Shown here: piece after piece, positions 50,589 to 60,047 of the stretch
How positions within the stretch are numbered: the stretch's first letter is position 1
Layout of the letters: each line of letters opens with the position of its first letter
From: Cohaesibacter intestini
GTDB lineage: Bacteria; Pseudomonadota; Alphaproteobacteria; Rhizobiales; Cohaesibacteraceae
Length of the DNA: 64,000 bases
Direction of reading: 5' to 3'
Assembly: GCF_003324485.1 (NCBI RefSeq)
Contig: NZ_QODK01000003.1
Location: forward strand, 124,001-188,000
Made by a program: the position numbers and the translations under genes
The notes under the pieces: generated by a model
The model's database searches: none
Seen by the model: the letters and a program-made list of their open reading frames with translations, nothing else
Told to the model about the DNA's origin: nothing

Positions 50589-50602
50589 GTTATCGCGATA
50601 AC
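50589..50602. promoter_or_regulatory. OhrR-type operator 1
   Basis: GTTATCGCGATAAC is a perfect 14-bp palindrome in the ohrR-ohr gap, 121 bases upstream of the ohr start codon. Confidence 0.6.
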
Positions 50603-50659
50603 AAATGTGTGGATTACAGGTTGTTCAACCGGGTTGCGCAACATTTATGGGTTGAATTA

Positions 50660-50673
50660 ATTATCGCGATAAC
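50660..50673. promoter_or_regulatory. OhrR-type operator 2
   Basis: ATTATCGCGATAAC has the same TTATCGCGATAA core as the site at 50589 and lies 50 bases before the ohr start. Confidence 0.6.
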
Positions 50674-50722
50674 TAAATATCCGGTTCAAGACAAGTAACC
50701 ACCGAATGAAAGAGGAACGAAT

Positions 50723-51145
50723 ATGGGCATTCTCTACACCACCAAAGCGATGGCAACAGGCGGTCGTGAAGGCAACGCAAAGTCTGAAGACGGAAAACTG
50801 AACGTCACCCTGAGCACGCCAAAGGAAATGGGTGGAGACAATGGACCGGGTACCAACCCAGAACAATTGTTTGGTGCCGGGTATGCGGCATGTTTCCTCG
50901 GTGCAATGAAATTTGTCGCAGCACAGGAAAAACTGGCTCTTCCATCCGAACCCACGGTTGCGGCGACTGTAGGGATCGGTCCGAATGACAAGGGTGTTGG
51001 CTTTGCAATTGAGGTAGATTTGGAAATCGATCTGGGCGATCTGGAGCGCAACGAGGCCGTTGCACTGGTGGACAAGGCCCATCAGGTTTGTCCATATTCC
51101 AACGCGACCCGAGACAATATCCGCGTCGGTCTGACTGTGAAATAA
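50723..51145 (+). CDS. ohr: Organic hydroperoxide resistance protein Ohr
   Basis: This thiol peroxidase reduces organic hydroperoxides with two cysteines. Both are present: AACFLGAMKF (the peroxidatic one) and VCPYSNATR (the resolving one). The 140-residue length is standard. It follows ohrR by 228 bases on the same strand with operators between, the usual arrangement in proteobacteria. It ends at a strong terminator. Confidence 0.96.
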   Translation: MGILYTTKAMATGGREGNAKSEDGKLNVTLSTPKEMGGDNGPGTNPEQLFGAGYAACFLGAMKFVAAQEKLALPSEPTVAATVGIGPNDKGVGFAIEVDLEIDLGDLERNEAVALVDKAHQVCPYSNATRDNIRVGLTVK

Positions 51146-51188
51146 CCTATTAGGCAGCACTCGTTTGTCCCCACACGAGTTGCGCTCG

Positions 51189-51222
51189 AGGCGGCCCAAT
51201 CAAATTGGGGCCGCCTTTTTTA
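51189..51222. terminator. Terminator after ohr
   Basis: AGGCGGCCC pairs with GGGCCGCCT and a T run of six follows. It lies between convergent genes. Confidence 0.85.
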
Positions 51223-51256
51223 TGTCTGAAGACGCCAACCGATGAACAAAACGGCA

Positions 51257-52024
51257 TCAATTGCCGCTGATGGAATAAAGACCAAGCATACCGTCATTGT
51301 CGCGCGAGAAGGATACTTCAACCCAGTATCGCCGGCCGATACAGGAAAACTCCCATCGCTCGATGAAGGACAATGCATCCAGAACATAGGCTGGTTGATT
51401 GATCGTCTCGGTACGCTTCTTGCGGATCAGATCAATCTTTTCGACAAAGGGTTGGGTGCATTGCCGTGGGCTGTGGGATTTGGCAATGGACTTCAACACG
51501 ACCTGCTGAAAGGCGGGCAAGGCGTAGCTTTTCAAGAGCTTGTTGCTATCCAGCGGCACGGGTTCAATTTTCACGTCAGACCGTGCAGCATAGGCGCGCA
51601 ACCAACGACGGGTGTCAAGGCGCTGGAAGCTGGCAATGATTTTCAGCAACTGGCTGTTGGATGCCATGGTGCAGAGCCGGTAATCACTGGTGTTTTTGGC
51701 CTGACGACTGAGCCACATGCGCACTTGACCGGCGGCAGCATCACTGGTCAGGCCCGGCGACAGTTTGGTGGCCCTGCTGGCAAGGCTGTTGATCAGAAAC
51801 TCCCCGAACTGGGCGATCTGGCTTTGCCGTCTGGTAATCCGCTCATCTGCTGACGCAGTTGGGCAGCGCTTCAGCATTTCCGATGCCATCAGATAGTTTC
51901 GAATGAGAGGTCGGGGTGAACCGATCTCCGCAGCAGAAACACGCGTCGATGTGGCTGGCAGACAATGAAGAAGAAACAGGGCTAGGAGGGAGATTTGAAC
52001 AAAAGTGGGCTTCATGAATTTCAT
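51257..52024 (-). CDS. Secreted hypothetical protein
   Basis: The 255-residue protein has a signal peptide (QISLLALFLLHCLPATS, cleaved near VSA-A). The mature part is helical, with four cysteines (MLKRCPTAS, YRLCTMAS, RQCTQP, EFSCIG) that may form disulfides. The family is not recognised. It is divergent from the methyltransferase gene at 52180 and convergent with ohr. Its start could also be internal at ATG 52012. Confidence 0.6.
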   Translation of the reverse strand: MKFMKPTFVQISLLALFLLHCLPATSTRVSAAEIGSPRPLIRNYLMASEMLKRCPTASADERITRRQSQIAQFGEFLINSLASRATKLSPGLTSDAAAGQVRMWLSRQAKNTSDYRLCTMASNSQLLKIIASFQRLDTRRWLRAYAARSDVKIEPVPLDSNKLLKSYALPAFQQVVLKSIAKSHSPRQCTQPFVEKIDLIRKKRTETINQPAYVLDALSFIERWEFSCIGRRYWVEVSFSRDNDGMLGLYSISGN

Positions 52025-52179
52025 CTACAGGTTAGTGCGTAACCTCTCATAAAACCGATGGTGTGTCTATAAGCGGATGATTATATTCAGCGCTTCCATA
52101 TTTATGCTGCCCCAGCCATGGCATGGGCAGGGAATACACCTATATATGGGGCATTGTTACAACCTGAAAGTAATTGCCC

Positions 52180-52821
52180 ATGTCTGAAACCACGCCTAAA
52201 TCTGCCGTTTTCTGGGATAAGCTGGCGCGCCGTTATGCTGCCAGACCAATCTCCAATGTCGAGGCTTACGAGCAGACCTTGGATCGGGTGCGACACTATC
52301 TCTCAACGGATGCGTCTGTGCTCGAACTGGGCTGCGGCACCGGTTCCACCGCTTTGCTTCTGGCGAGTCATGTCGGGCAATATCGTGCCAGTGACATTTC
52401 CGGCGAAATGATTGCCATTGCCAATGAAAAGCTGGCACAGTCCGATCAGGCCAACCTAGAGTTCGTCAAGGCCGATCTCTACGCCGAAAGCCTCGATGAG
52501 CAAGCGCCCTATGACGCGCTTCTGGCCTTCAACGTCATTCATTTGTTCGAAGACACGCCGGACGCCCTAAAGCGCATCAATGGCTTGATCAAGCCGGACG
52601 GTTTGCTGATTTCCAAAACCGTTTGCCTGTCTGGACTGTATGGCTTGTTACGCATTCCCATCTTCTTCATGCAATTGTTTGGCAAGGCACCACCCGTCCG
52701 CTTCATCTCGGCCAAGCGCCTTGCGCGCATGATGCGGGAGGCCGGGTTCGAGATTGTCGAAGAAGGCAATTTTGCCAAGGTGAAGATGGCCCATTTCGTG
52801 GTGGCCCGGAAGGTGCGTTGA
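52180..52821 (+). CDS. Class I SAM-dependent methyltransferase
   Basis: The 213-residue protein has the SAM-binding motif I VLELGCGTGSTALLLA (about residues 48-63). DISGEMIAIANEKL and a later YDALLAFNVIHLF follow, as in UbiE/ubiquinone-type methyltransferases. The substrate is unknown. An ATG at 52180 fits the family better than a TTG six bases earlier. Confidence 0.88.
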   Translation: MSETTPKSAVFWDKLARRYAARPISNVEAYEQTLDRVRHYLSTDASVLELGCGTGSTALLLASHVGQYRASDISGEMIAIANEKLAQSDQANLEFVKADLYAESLDEQAPYDALLAFNVIHLFEDTPDALKRINGLIKPDGLLISKTVCLSGLYGLLRIPIFFMQLFGKAPPVRFISAKRLARMMREAGFEIVEEGNFAKVKMAHFVVARKVR

Positions 52822-52999
52822 GCATAGTTGCGATAGACTGAAAATTACAAACATGTAACGAAAAGAAATTGCTTGAACCTTGCCCTTTCATCGCCAAAAT
52901 GTGATTGAAAAGTAGGAACATACCAAGGACTGACGGGCTCTGGCTCGCTAAGATGCCCCAAACCCGGCTGACCCAGTCGCCAATGATTAGGAAGAGACA

Positions 53000-53656
53000 A
53001 TGGCCCTGACGCGTAGAGATTTTCTTGTATCGGCATCGAAATTAAGCCTCGGCGTGGCTGCCCTTGGCAGCTTCGGCCTTGCCACCAGCCTGCCCGCCCA
53101 TGCCCAGAGTGTCGATCTCGATGCCTTGATGGAAAAGGGCACACTCGACGATATCGTGCTTGGGCCGGAAGATGCGCCGGTGACTGTTATTGAGTATTTC
53201 TCGATGACTTGCGGTCATTGTGCAAACTTCCACAACACCACTTTCAAGCATTTGGAAGAGACCTACATCAAAGAAGGCAAGATGCGCTTCATCCTGCGCG
53301 AATTCCCTCTTGATCCGCTGGCCGCAGCCGGAGCCATGCTGGCCCGTTGCACGCCGGGCGACAATGCGGTTGCCATGATCGATGTGTTGCTTGGCAATCA
53401 GAGAATTTGGGCCTACTCGGATAATCCGGTCTCGAGCCTGTTCAACTTTGCCAGACAGGCAGGTTTTACACAGGACAGCTTCAATGCCTGTCTGACCGAC
53501 CAAAAACTGCTGGACGATATTACAGCAGTGCGGGAACGTGGTACGAAGGAATTCGGAATCAATTCAACGCCAACCTTCTTTGTGAATGGCGAAAAGCATG
53601 TCGGAGCCCTGTCGAGTGAAGAGTTCGACAAAATTCTGGAGCCTCTGCTCACTTAG
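53000..53656 (+). CDS. DsbA-family thiol-disulfide oxidoreductase
   Basis: This periplasmic protein of 218 residues has a twin-arginine-like leader (TRRDFLVSASK) and a mature thioredoxin-fold DsbA domain. The active site CGHC lies at residues 71-74 and the cis-proline loop reads STPTFFVNG. It should form or shuffle disulfides in exported proteins. It precedes smc, an arrangement common in Rhizobiales. Confidence 0.93.
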   Translation: MALTRRDFLVSASKLSLGVAALGSFGLATSLPAHAQSVDLDALMEKGTLDDIVLGPEDAPVTVIEYFSMTCGHCANFHNTTFKHLEETYIKEGKMRFILREFPLDPLAAAGAMLARCTPGDNAVAMIDVLLGNQRIWAYSDNPVSSLFNFARQAGFTQDSFNACLTDQKLLDDITAVRERGTKEFGINSTPTFFVNGEKHVGALSSEEFDKILEPLLT

Positions 53657-53686
53657 GTCCGGCAACTTACCCAGTCAAGCCGCTTC

Positions 53687-53732
53687 AAAGGCGTGCCCGC
53701 AGCATGATGTGCTTTGCGCGGCGCGCCTTTTT
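53687..53732 (+). terminator. Possible terminator after dsbA
   Basis: An imperfect stem (AAGGCGTGCCCGC with GCGCGGCGCGCCTT) is followed by TTTTTG just before the smc start. It would separate smc from dsbA. Confidence 0.5.
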
Positions 53733-53764
53733 GTATCCGTGCCTGAGGGCCGGAGGCGTGCGCG

Positions 53765-56700
53765 ATGAAATTCACCAAACTGCGCCTGTTGGGCTTCAAG
53801 TCCTTTGTGGAGCCGATGGACTTTCACATCGAGCCCGGGCTGACTGGCGTGGTCGGTCCCAATGGCTGTGGCAAGTCCAATCTGGTCGAAGCCCTGCGCT
53901 GGGTCATGGGCGAGAATAGCTACAAGAATATGCGCGCATCGGGCATGGATGACGTGATCTTTGCCGGTTCAACCAATCGGCCGGCCCGCAACACCGCGGA
54001 AGTCACCGTCTATCTCGACAACAGCACCCGCACCGCGCCCGCCGGCTTCAATGATGCCGATGATCTGGAAGTCTCCCGCCGCATCGAGCGCGAGTCAGGG
54101 TCCAACTACAAGATCAATGGCAAGGATGTCCGCGCCCGTGACGTGCAATTGCTGTTTGCCGACGCTTCCACCGGCGCCCGTTCCCCGTCGCTGGTCGGGC
54201 AGGGCCGCATTGGCGAGATCATCAGCCAGAAACCAACCCAGCGCCGTGGCCTCTTGGAAGAAGCGGCTGGCATTTCCGGTCTTCACAGCCGCCGCCACGA
54301 GGCTGAATTGCGCCTTAAGGCTGCCGAGAGCAACCTTGAACGGCTCGAAGACATCATGGCGCAGATATCGACCCAGCTTGAAGGCTTGAAGCGTCAGGCC
54401 CGACAGGCCAGCCGCTATCGCAATTTGTCGTCCGATATCCGGTCCATGGAAGCGACGCTTTACCATTTACGCTGGCGGGAGCTCTTGGACGAGGAGGAGG
54501 CCGCACGGCAGGACCTGCGCAAGGCGGATCTGAGCGTTGCCGAAGCCACCACCGCACAGGCCACAGCCGCCCGCGAAGAAGCCATCGTCAGTCACAAGCT
54601 GCCCGAGCTGCGTGATGCCCAAGCTGCCAAGGCTGCGGCGCTGCAGCGCTTGACCCTTGCTGCCCGAGAGCTGGATAGCGAAGAAACCCGGATCCGTGAA
54701 AAGCTCGCCGATCTTGGTCGGCGTGTTGAGCAATTGAAGGCGGACGAGCTGCGCGAGCGCCAGCTGGTCGAAGAAAATGCCGATCTGTTAAGGGCACTCG
54801 ATGACGAAAAAGCCGAATTGATGGCAGAAGATGCCGAAAGCTCCGAGGTTGAACAAGAGGCCAAGGAGGCACAGGCCGCAGCAGAATATGAGCTGCAAGA
54901 GATTGAAACGACAGCCAGTGAGCTGACCACACGTCTGGCTGAAGCCGAAGGGCGCGCGCGCCAATTGCATCAGGCAACCGAGGCCGCCCGCGGCCGGGTG
55001 GCCCGTCTGGCCAGCCAGTCGGCCCAGACCGCGCGCGACTTGCAAAGGGTCAATGACGAACTCAACAACGACGATGGTCTGGAGCCACGCCGCGAAGAAG
55101 TGGAAGTGGCAATTGCGCAGCTTGAAACCTTGGAGCTGGCAGCCGAAACTGCCAGCAATGATGTTGCAAAGGCACGCGACGCGGAAACCGATGCAAGGCG
55201 GGCCCGTGCCGACGCAGAAGCCGCCTTCAACCGACTGGACACCGAGGCCCGTACTTTGGCCAAAGTGGTTCATGCGGGGCAGGACGATCGCTTTCCGCCG
55301 ATTGTTGGCACTCTCAAGGTTGATGCAGGGTTCGAAGTGGCTCTGGCCGCTGCCTTGGGCGAAGATCTCGACGCACCCATTGACGCCAATGCGGCGCGTC
55401 ATTGGGGGGAAATGGATCCTTTGGAAACCGATCCGTCCCTGCCGCATGATTTGCCCTCCTTGGCCAACCATGTCGAGGGGCCTGAGCGGCTCACGCGTCG
55501 CTTGCAGCAAATCGGTATCGTTGCAGCGGATCTCGGTGCAGGGTTGCAAGCACAGTTGGCTCCGGGGCAACGGCTGATCAGTCGGGAAGGGGACCTGTGG
55601 CGTTGGGACGGGCTGGTGATCAAGGCAGGCGCTCCCACGCCCGCCGCCCAGCGGCTCGAACAGCGCAACCGGCTGGAAGAAGTGGAAGCCAGTCTCAATC
55701 AGGCCGAAAGCAGGCTCGATGCCGCCCGTCAGGCTTTCCAGATCATGCGAGACGTCGCCGTCGACAAGGCCAAGGCGGAGCAGACCGCCCGCATGCAGGC
55801 ACGGGACATGCAAAAACGCCTGTCGAACCTGAGGGACATGCTGGCCAAAGCCGAACGTGAGGCCAACCAGTTTTTGGCCCGCAAGGCCACTCTGGAAGCG
55901 ACATTGGCCCGCTTGCAAGAAGAGGAAGAGGAAGCCCGCGCAGCGCTTTTGGAAGCGGAAGAGCAACAATCTGACCTGCCGGATTTTGACCATTTGAAAC
56001 AGGAACGCGACGAAGCTCGCTTGCTTCAGAGTGAACAACGCAGTCATCTGGCAGAAGTGCGGGCTCACGCCCAAGGGCTGCGTCGGGAAGCCGAATTGCG
56101 CGAGCGTCGCCTGTCGGCCATTGCCCGTGAGCGCAGCAGCTGGGAAATGCGCGCCAAGAATGCCGATGCACAGATCGCCACATTGCGCCAACGTCTGGCC
56201 GACACTGAGGCCGAAATCGAGACCCTCAAGGACAATCCCGATGCCATCGACGAAAAGCGCCGTGCTCTTTTGTCAGAAATTTCCAAGGCTGAAGACGCCC
56301 AGAGACAAGCAAGCGATGTGTTGGCCACCGCAGAACGAGCCGCGATGGAAGCCGGTGTCGCTGCAAAACTGGCGATGGAAACACTGGGCAGTACGCGAGA
56401 AGCCCGCATCCGGGCCGATGAACGGGTCAAGGCAATTGAGGGGCGCAAACAAGAGCTGACGCGCCAGATTGCCGAAGCACTCGACTGTTCTCCCGCCGCC
56501 ACCTTCGGTCTTGCGGGCCTGAAGAAGGATGCGCCCCTACCCACCATGCAGGCCGTAGAGGGCAAGCTGGACCGTCTGAAGAACGAACGAGAACGCCTTG
56601 GCGGCGTCAATCTGCGGGCCGATGAAGAGGCCAGTGAAATTGCCGACCAGCTCCAGACCATGGAGACCGAACGAGACGACCTGATCGAGGCAATCAAGAA

Positions 56701-57277
56701 ACTGCGGACCGGTATTTTCAACCTCAATAGAGAAGCCCGCAGCCGCCTCCTTTCCTCATTCGATGTGGTCAATGAGCATTTCAAGGCGCTCTTCTCCAAG
56801 CTGTTTGGCGGCGGTCAGGCCGAGTTGCAACTGACCGACGCCGATGACCCCCTTGAGGCAGGCCTCGACATCATCGCCCGCCCTCCGGGCAAAAAGCCAC
56901 AAACCATGACCCTGTTGTCCGGTGGAGAGCAGGCCCTGACGGCAATGGCGCTGATTTTTGCGGTGTTCCTGACCAATCCGGCCCCGATCTGCGTGCTCGA
57001 TGAGGTCGATGCGCCGCTGGATGATGCCAATGTGGAGCGCTTCTGCACCTTGCTCGAAGAAATGCGGGCGCTGACCGAAACCCGTTTTGTCACCATCACG
57101 CACAATCCGATCACCATGGCCCGAATGGACCGGCTGTTTGGGGTGACCATGGCCGAACGGGGCATATCGCAGCTGGTCTCCGTTAGCCTTGAAGCAGCCG
57201 AGGAACTGATCGCGGAAGATGAACAAAAGGCCGCTGTCGCCACCATCCCACCCAATCATCCTTCGGTAGGTTCCTGA
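53765..57277 (+). CDS. smc: Chromosome segregation protein SMC
   Basis: This 1170-residue ATPase forms V-shaped dimers that compact and segregate the chromosome. The Walker A motif GPNGCGKSN is at about residues 33-41. Two long coiled coils flank a hinge at about 510-620. The C-terminus has the signature LSGGEQALTAMAL and Walker B ICVLDEVDAPLDDAN. It starts at ATG 53765 and ends overlapping the next gene by one base. scpA and scpB are not in this window. Confidence 0.97.
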   Translation: MKFTKLRLLGFKSFVEPMDFHIEPGLTGVVGPNGCGKSNLVEALRWVMGENSYKNMRASGMDDVIFAGSTNRPARNTAEVTVYLDNSTRTAPAGFNDADDLEVSRRIERESGSNYKINGKDVRARDVQLLFADASTGARSPSLVGQGRIGEIISQKPTQRRGLLEEAAGISGLHSRRHEAELRLKAAESNLERLEDIMAQISTQLEGLKRQARQASRYRNLSSDIRSMEATLYHLRWRELLDEEEAARQDLRKADLSVAEATTAQATAAREEAIVSHKLPELRDAQAAKAAALQRLTLAARELDSEETRIREKLADLGRRVEQLKADELRERQLVEENADLLRALDDEKAELMAEDAESSEVEQEAKEAQAAAEYELQEIETTASELTTRLAEAEGRARQLHQATEAARGRVARLASQSAQTARDLQRVNDELNNDDGLEPRREEVEVAIAQLETLELAAETASNDVAKARDAETDARRARADAEAAFNRLDTEARTLAKVVHAGQDDRFPPIVGTLKVDAGFEVALAAALGEDLDAPIDANAARHWGEMDPLETDPSLPHDLPSLANHVEGPERLTRRLQQIGIVAADLGAGLQAQLAPGQRLISREGDLWRWDGLVIKAGAPTPAAQRLEQRNRLEEVEASLNQAESRLDAARQAFQIMRDVAVDKAKAEQTARMQARDMQKRLSNLRDMLAKAEREANQFLARKATLEATLARLQEEEEEARAALLEAEEQQSDLPDFDHLKQERDEARLLQSEQRSHLAEVRAHAQGLRREAELRERRLSAIARERSSWEMRAKNADAQIATLRQRLADTEAEIETLKDNPDAIDEKRRALLSEISKAEDAQRQASDVLATAERAAMEAGVAAKLAMETLGSTREARIRADERVKAIEGRKQELTRQIAEALDCSPAATFGLAGLKKDAPLPTMQAVEGKLDRLKNERERLGGVNLRADEEASEIADQLQTMETERDDLIEAIKKLRTGIFNLNREARSRLLSSFDVVNEHFKALFSKLFGGGQAELQLTDADDPLEAGLDIIARPPGKKPQTMTLLSGGEQALTAMALIFAVFLTNPAPICVLDEVDAPLDDANVERFCTLLEEMRALTETRFVTITHNPITMARMDRLFGVTMAERGISQLVSVSLEAAEELIAEDEQKAAVATIPPNHPSVGS

Positions 57278-57726
57278 TGATCATTCGCCCGGCCCGCCTA
57301 GACGAATTGTCCGCCCTGTCGGATCTTTGCTTAAGATCCAAGAGCCTGTGGGACTATGAACCCGCGTTTTTGGAAGGCTGCCGCACGCCTTTGACCATTC
57401 ATCCTGCGGACCTCACAACGGATTATGTCATGGTGGCCGAAGAAGGAAACCTGATATTCGGAGTCGTCCAACTAGGCATCGAGGGGGACGAGGCGGAGCT
57501 TGAAAAGCTGTTTATTGATCCTCAGTCCGTGGGCAAGGGCGTGGGAAAAATGTTGCTCGAATGGGCAATGGACAAAGCCCGGAGCGCAGGCGCCAAGCGC
57601 ATGATGCTCGCCTCGGATCCTTTTGCAGAGCCATTCTATCGCAAATATGGCGCGCAACAAATCGGAGCCGTTCCGTCCGAAGTGGACCCGGATCGCTCGC
57701 TTCCACAAATGGAAATTACGCTGTAG
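57277..57726 (+). CDS. GNAT family N-acetyltransferase
   Basis: This 149-residue acetyltransferase begins at the last base of the smc stop (TGATG overlap), so translation is coupled. The cofactor loop reads DPQSVGKGVGKMLLEWAM (about residues 82-99) and FYRKYGAQQIG is the late motif. The substrate is unknown. The position after smc may be historical rather than functional. Confidence 0.9.
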   Translation: MIIRPARLDELSALSDLCLRSKSLWDYEPAFLEGCRTPLTIHPADLTTDYVMVAEEGNLIFGVVQLGIEGDEAELEKLFIDPQSVGKGVGKMLLEWAMDKARSAGAKRMMLASDPFAEPFYRKYGAQQIGAVPSEVDPDRSLPQMEITL

Positions 57727-57834
57727 CTGTAACGCCAACCGTCACTCTCCACCCGCTTTCCAAGGCAAAAATCCTTTGCTTTGAAGGGGATTCCCACTAG
57801 TCTGAGGTCCCAATGAGAAAGACGGGAGAAACAA

Positions 57835-58518
57835 ATGTCCGATCAGGTTGCCTTGACGCTTTACATTGCCAACAAAAACTACTCTTCCTGGTCCATGCGT
57901 CCCTGGATGGCGTTAAAGACCAAAGACATTCCCTTTACTGAGCATTTGTCGCCCTTTGATGAATCCACCGGGCATGCCCATTTCATTGAATTCTCCCCGA
58001 CCAAGAAGGTGCCTGCCCTCAAGATCGAGCGCGCTGGCAAGGACCCCGTCACGATCTGTGAGAGCCTCGCCATCATCGAGGCTGTTGCCGACCTGTTCCC
58101 GCAAGCGGCGCTCTGGCCATCTGATCCGATTGAGCGTGCCAAGGCCCGCGCTTTTGCAACGGAAATGCATGGCGGTTTCTTCGGTCTGCGCGGGTCCTGC
58201 CCGATGAATATGCGACGTCCGGTCAAAGCGCTTGATCTCGATCCCTATAGTGCCGCCGCAGTGGTCAAGAATGTCGAACGGATCGAAGACATCTGGTCCG
58301 AATGCCTTAACGCTTCGGGCGGTCCGTTCCTGTTTGGTGCGTTTGGGGCTGTGGATGCGATGTTCGCTCCGGTCATCAACCGGTTCGAGATCTATGCTCT
58401 TAGTGACAGCACAGTCTTTCACGCCTACAAGAGCGCCATGAAAGCGCTGCCATCCTGGCAAGCGTGGGAAGCGGCAGCGCTTGAGGAAAGCTGGATAGTG
58501 GAGGAGGATGAGGCATGA
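57835..58518 (+). CDS. Glutathione S-transferase family protein
   Basis: The 227-residue protein has an N-terminal thioredoxin-like domain (LYIANKNYSSWSMRPWMALK, VPALKIERAG, ICESLAIIEAVADLFP) and an all-helical C-terminal domain. The Ser in SSWSMR is the likely glutathione-activating residue. The substrate is unknown. The ribosome site GACGGGAG precedes the ATG. Confidence 0.92.
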   Translation: MSDQVALTLYIANKNYSSWSMRPWMALKTKDIPFTEHLSPFDESTGHAHFIEFSPTKKVPALKIERAGKDPVTICESLAIIEAVADLFPQAALWPSDPIERAKARAFATEMHGGFFGLRGSCPMNMRRPVKALDLDPYSAAAVVKNVERIEDIWSECLNASGGPFLFGAFGAVDAMFAPVINRFEIYALSDSTVFHAYKSAMKALPSWQAWEAAALEESWIVEEDEA

Positions 58519-58772
58519 GGGGTCTGGGGTATGCCGCACCCTCCTCCTAAGGGGATGACTGTGTCTGGGATGCGAAATACAGCACAGTCTGTCCCCAATC
58601 TGGTTGAAAATAGTGAGCCTGGAAAAGAGATTTCTCGGGCATCTGTCTTACTGGCCCTCGGCTTGCCTGTCGGCACGCAGCAGCAGAGTGGCAGAGACAC
58701 AAAGCCAAGCCAAATCACTTGGCGTCAAACAATTGTGAGAGGGATGCTGAAGAGAGATCGAAGCCAGACCGG

Positions 58773-59231
58773 CTAGGTCAGCATGCGTGTTCCTGACAGG
58801 ATTTTTTCGATCACCGCCAGCGTGCCATCGGTCAGGGCATAGTCAGAAAGCGCATCTGGAGACACCCATCGCACGTCCATGGCATCGTCTCCAGCCACGA
58901 CAGGGGGCAACATTCCGTCGGCGTCGCGCACCGTGCAGAAGAAAACCGCAATGACAAAGTGCCGCTCACAGCGCCCACTGGCATCATGGCGAAGAATTTC
59001 GACAAGGTCGGCAACATAAAGCGGGTCAATCTGTAGGCCAGCCTCTTCCATCAGTTCCCGCTTGATCGATGCTGAAAGGGCCTCGCCTGTTTCAACCGCA
59101 CCACCGGGCAGGCTCCAGACGCCAATTGCTGGTGGGTTGCCGCGCTGAGCCAGCAAAACATGGCCATTGTGCAGAACTAGGGCAGACACGCCCAAGAAGG
59201 GACGAGCCGGATAGGAGCGATCATTGGCCAT
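58773..59231 (-). CDS. Nudix hydrolase
   Basis: The 152-residue protein has a full Nudix box, GX5EX7REUXEEXGU, as GAVETGEALSASIKRELMEE followed by AGL. It would hydrolyse a nucleoside diphosphate derivative. The start ATG 59231 has GAGAGG upstream. An alternative ATG at 59252 overlaps that site. The substrate is unknown. It stands alone on the minus strand. Confidence 0.92.
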   Translation of the reverse strand: MANDRSYPARPFLGVSALVLHNGHVLLAQRGNPPAIGVWSLPGGAVETGEALSASIKRELMEEAGLQIDPLYVADLVEILRHDASGRCERHFVIAVFFCTVRDADGMLPPVVAGDDAMDVRWVSPDALSDYALTDGTLAVIEKILSGTRMLT

Positions 59232-59290
59232 GGTGGCGATTCCTCTCATCACTCCGGTGACGTATCAGGATCCGAGAGGATCCAGCAGCA

Positions 59291-59800
59291 TCATCCGAAG
59301 AGACGATCAACCTCATCCTGAGCGGTTGGATGATCAATGGCCAGCATCCAGTCGGTCACCGTATCCGCATCATTGATCAGCGCGCTTGCACGGTCAATCA
59401 AGGGGCGAATTTCCGTAGAGGCGGAAAAGGCCAATGCTTCAAATGAGTCCATCGTTGGCGTGCCATCCGACGCGCTGATTTTCTCGATCAGAAGCAAAAC
59501 CTTGGCGTCGATATCCGCGATCAAGTTTTCGAACCGTTCCCGAATGGTCAGGACAACCGAATCGTAGAGCGAAATCGCCAGCTGCTTTTCTTTGAAGGTG
59601 GATTGGGCGAAATAGTCGCAATAGGTCATGGGCCGCCAGGAAAAAAGATCCTCGGCGCAATCAGGCATATCCGGTAGCATTTCAATCAGCATCAGAACTT
59701 CATTGAAATGATTGAGATAATCCGTCGCAAGCAACGTCGTCGGATTGATGTTTGCCGCGCGAAGTGTTGCTTCATCAGGAAGGGGTGCTTGTTCTGACAT
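59291..59800 (-). CDS. Hypothetical protein (169 aa)
   Basis: I do not recognise this acidic, helical protein. From the ATG at 59800 it reads MSEQAPLPDEATLRAANINP and includes LPDMPDCAEDLFSWRPMTYC. It has no signal peptide or membrane helix. It precedes the Nudix gene on the same strand with a gap of 59 bases, so they may be cotranscribed. A longer frame to 59953 is not supported by a ribosome site. Confidence 0.55.
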   Translation of the reverse strand: MSEQAPLPDEATLRAANINPTTLLATDYLNHFNEVLMLIEMLPDMPDCAEDLFSWRPMTYCDYFAQSTFKEKQLAISLYDSVVLTIRERFENLIADIDAKVLLLIEKISASDGTPTMDSFEALAFSASTEIRPLIDRASALINDADTVTDWMLAIDHPTAQDEVDRLFG

Positions 59801-59975
59801 ACTGGGCCCGCCTTGACCGTCTGTTGATTGACAAGGTGCAATCAGCCCTAGACTAAAAGCGCAAGGTTTCCAAATGCTTGACGAGATGTCGAAAATTGCC
59901 GGAAAAGGTGAGCAAAGTCTCAACAACACCAACAGGCTGCAATGATCCTGCAATCAGAACAGCATAGTAACAACA

Positions 59976-60011
59976 AAAAGGGCCCCGAGAGAATGAACTC
60001 TCGGGGCCCCT
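59976..60011 (-). terminator. Porin terminator
   Basis: GGGGCCCCGAGAG pairs with CTCTCGGGGCCC around a short loop and is followed by a T run on the minus strand. A second small hairpin (TAGAAAC-TTAC-GTTTCTA, 60011-60028) precedes it. Confidence 0.9.
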
Positions 60012-60047
60012 AGAAACTTACGTTTCTAAATCCAAGCTAGGCTTAGA

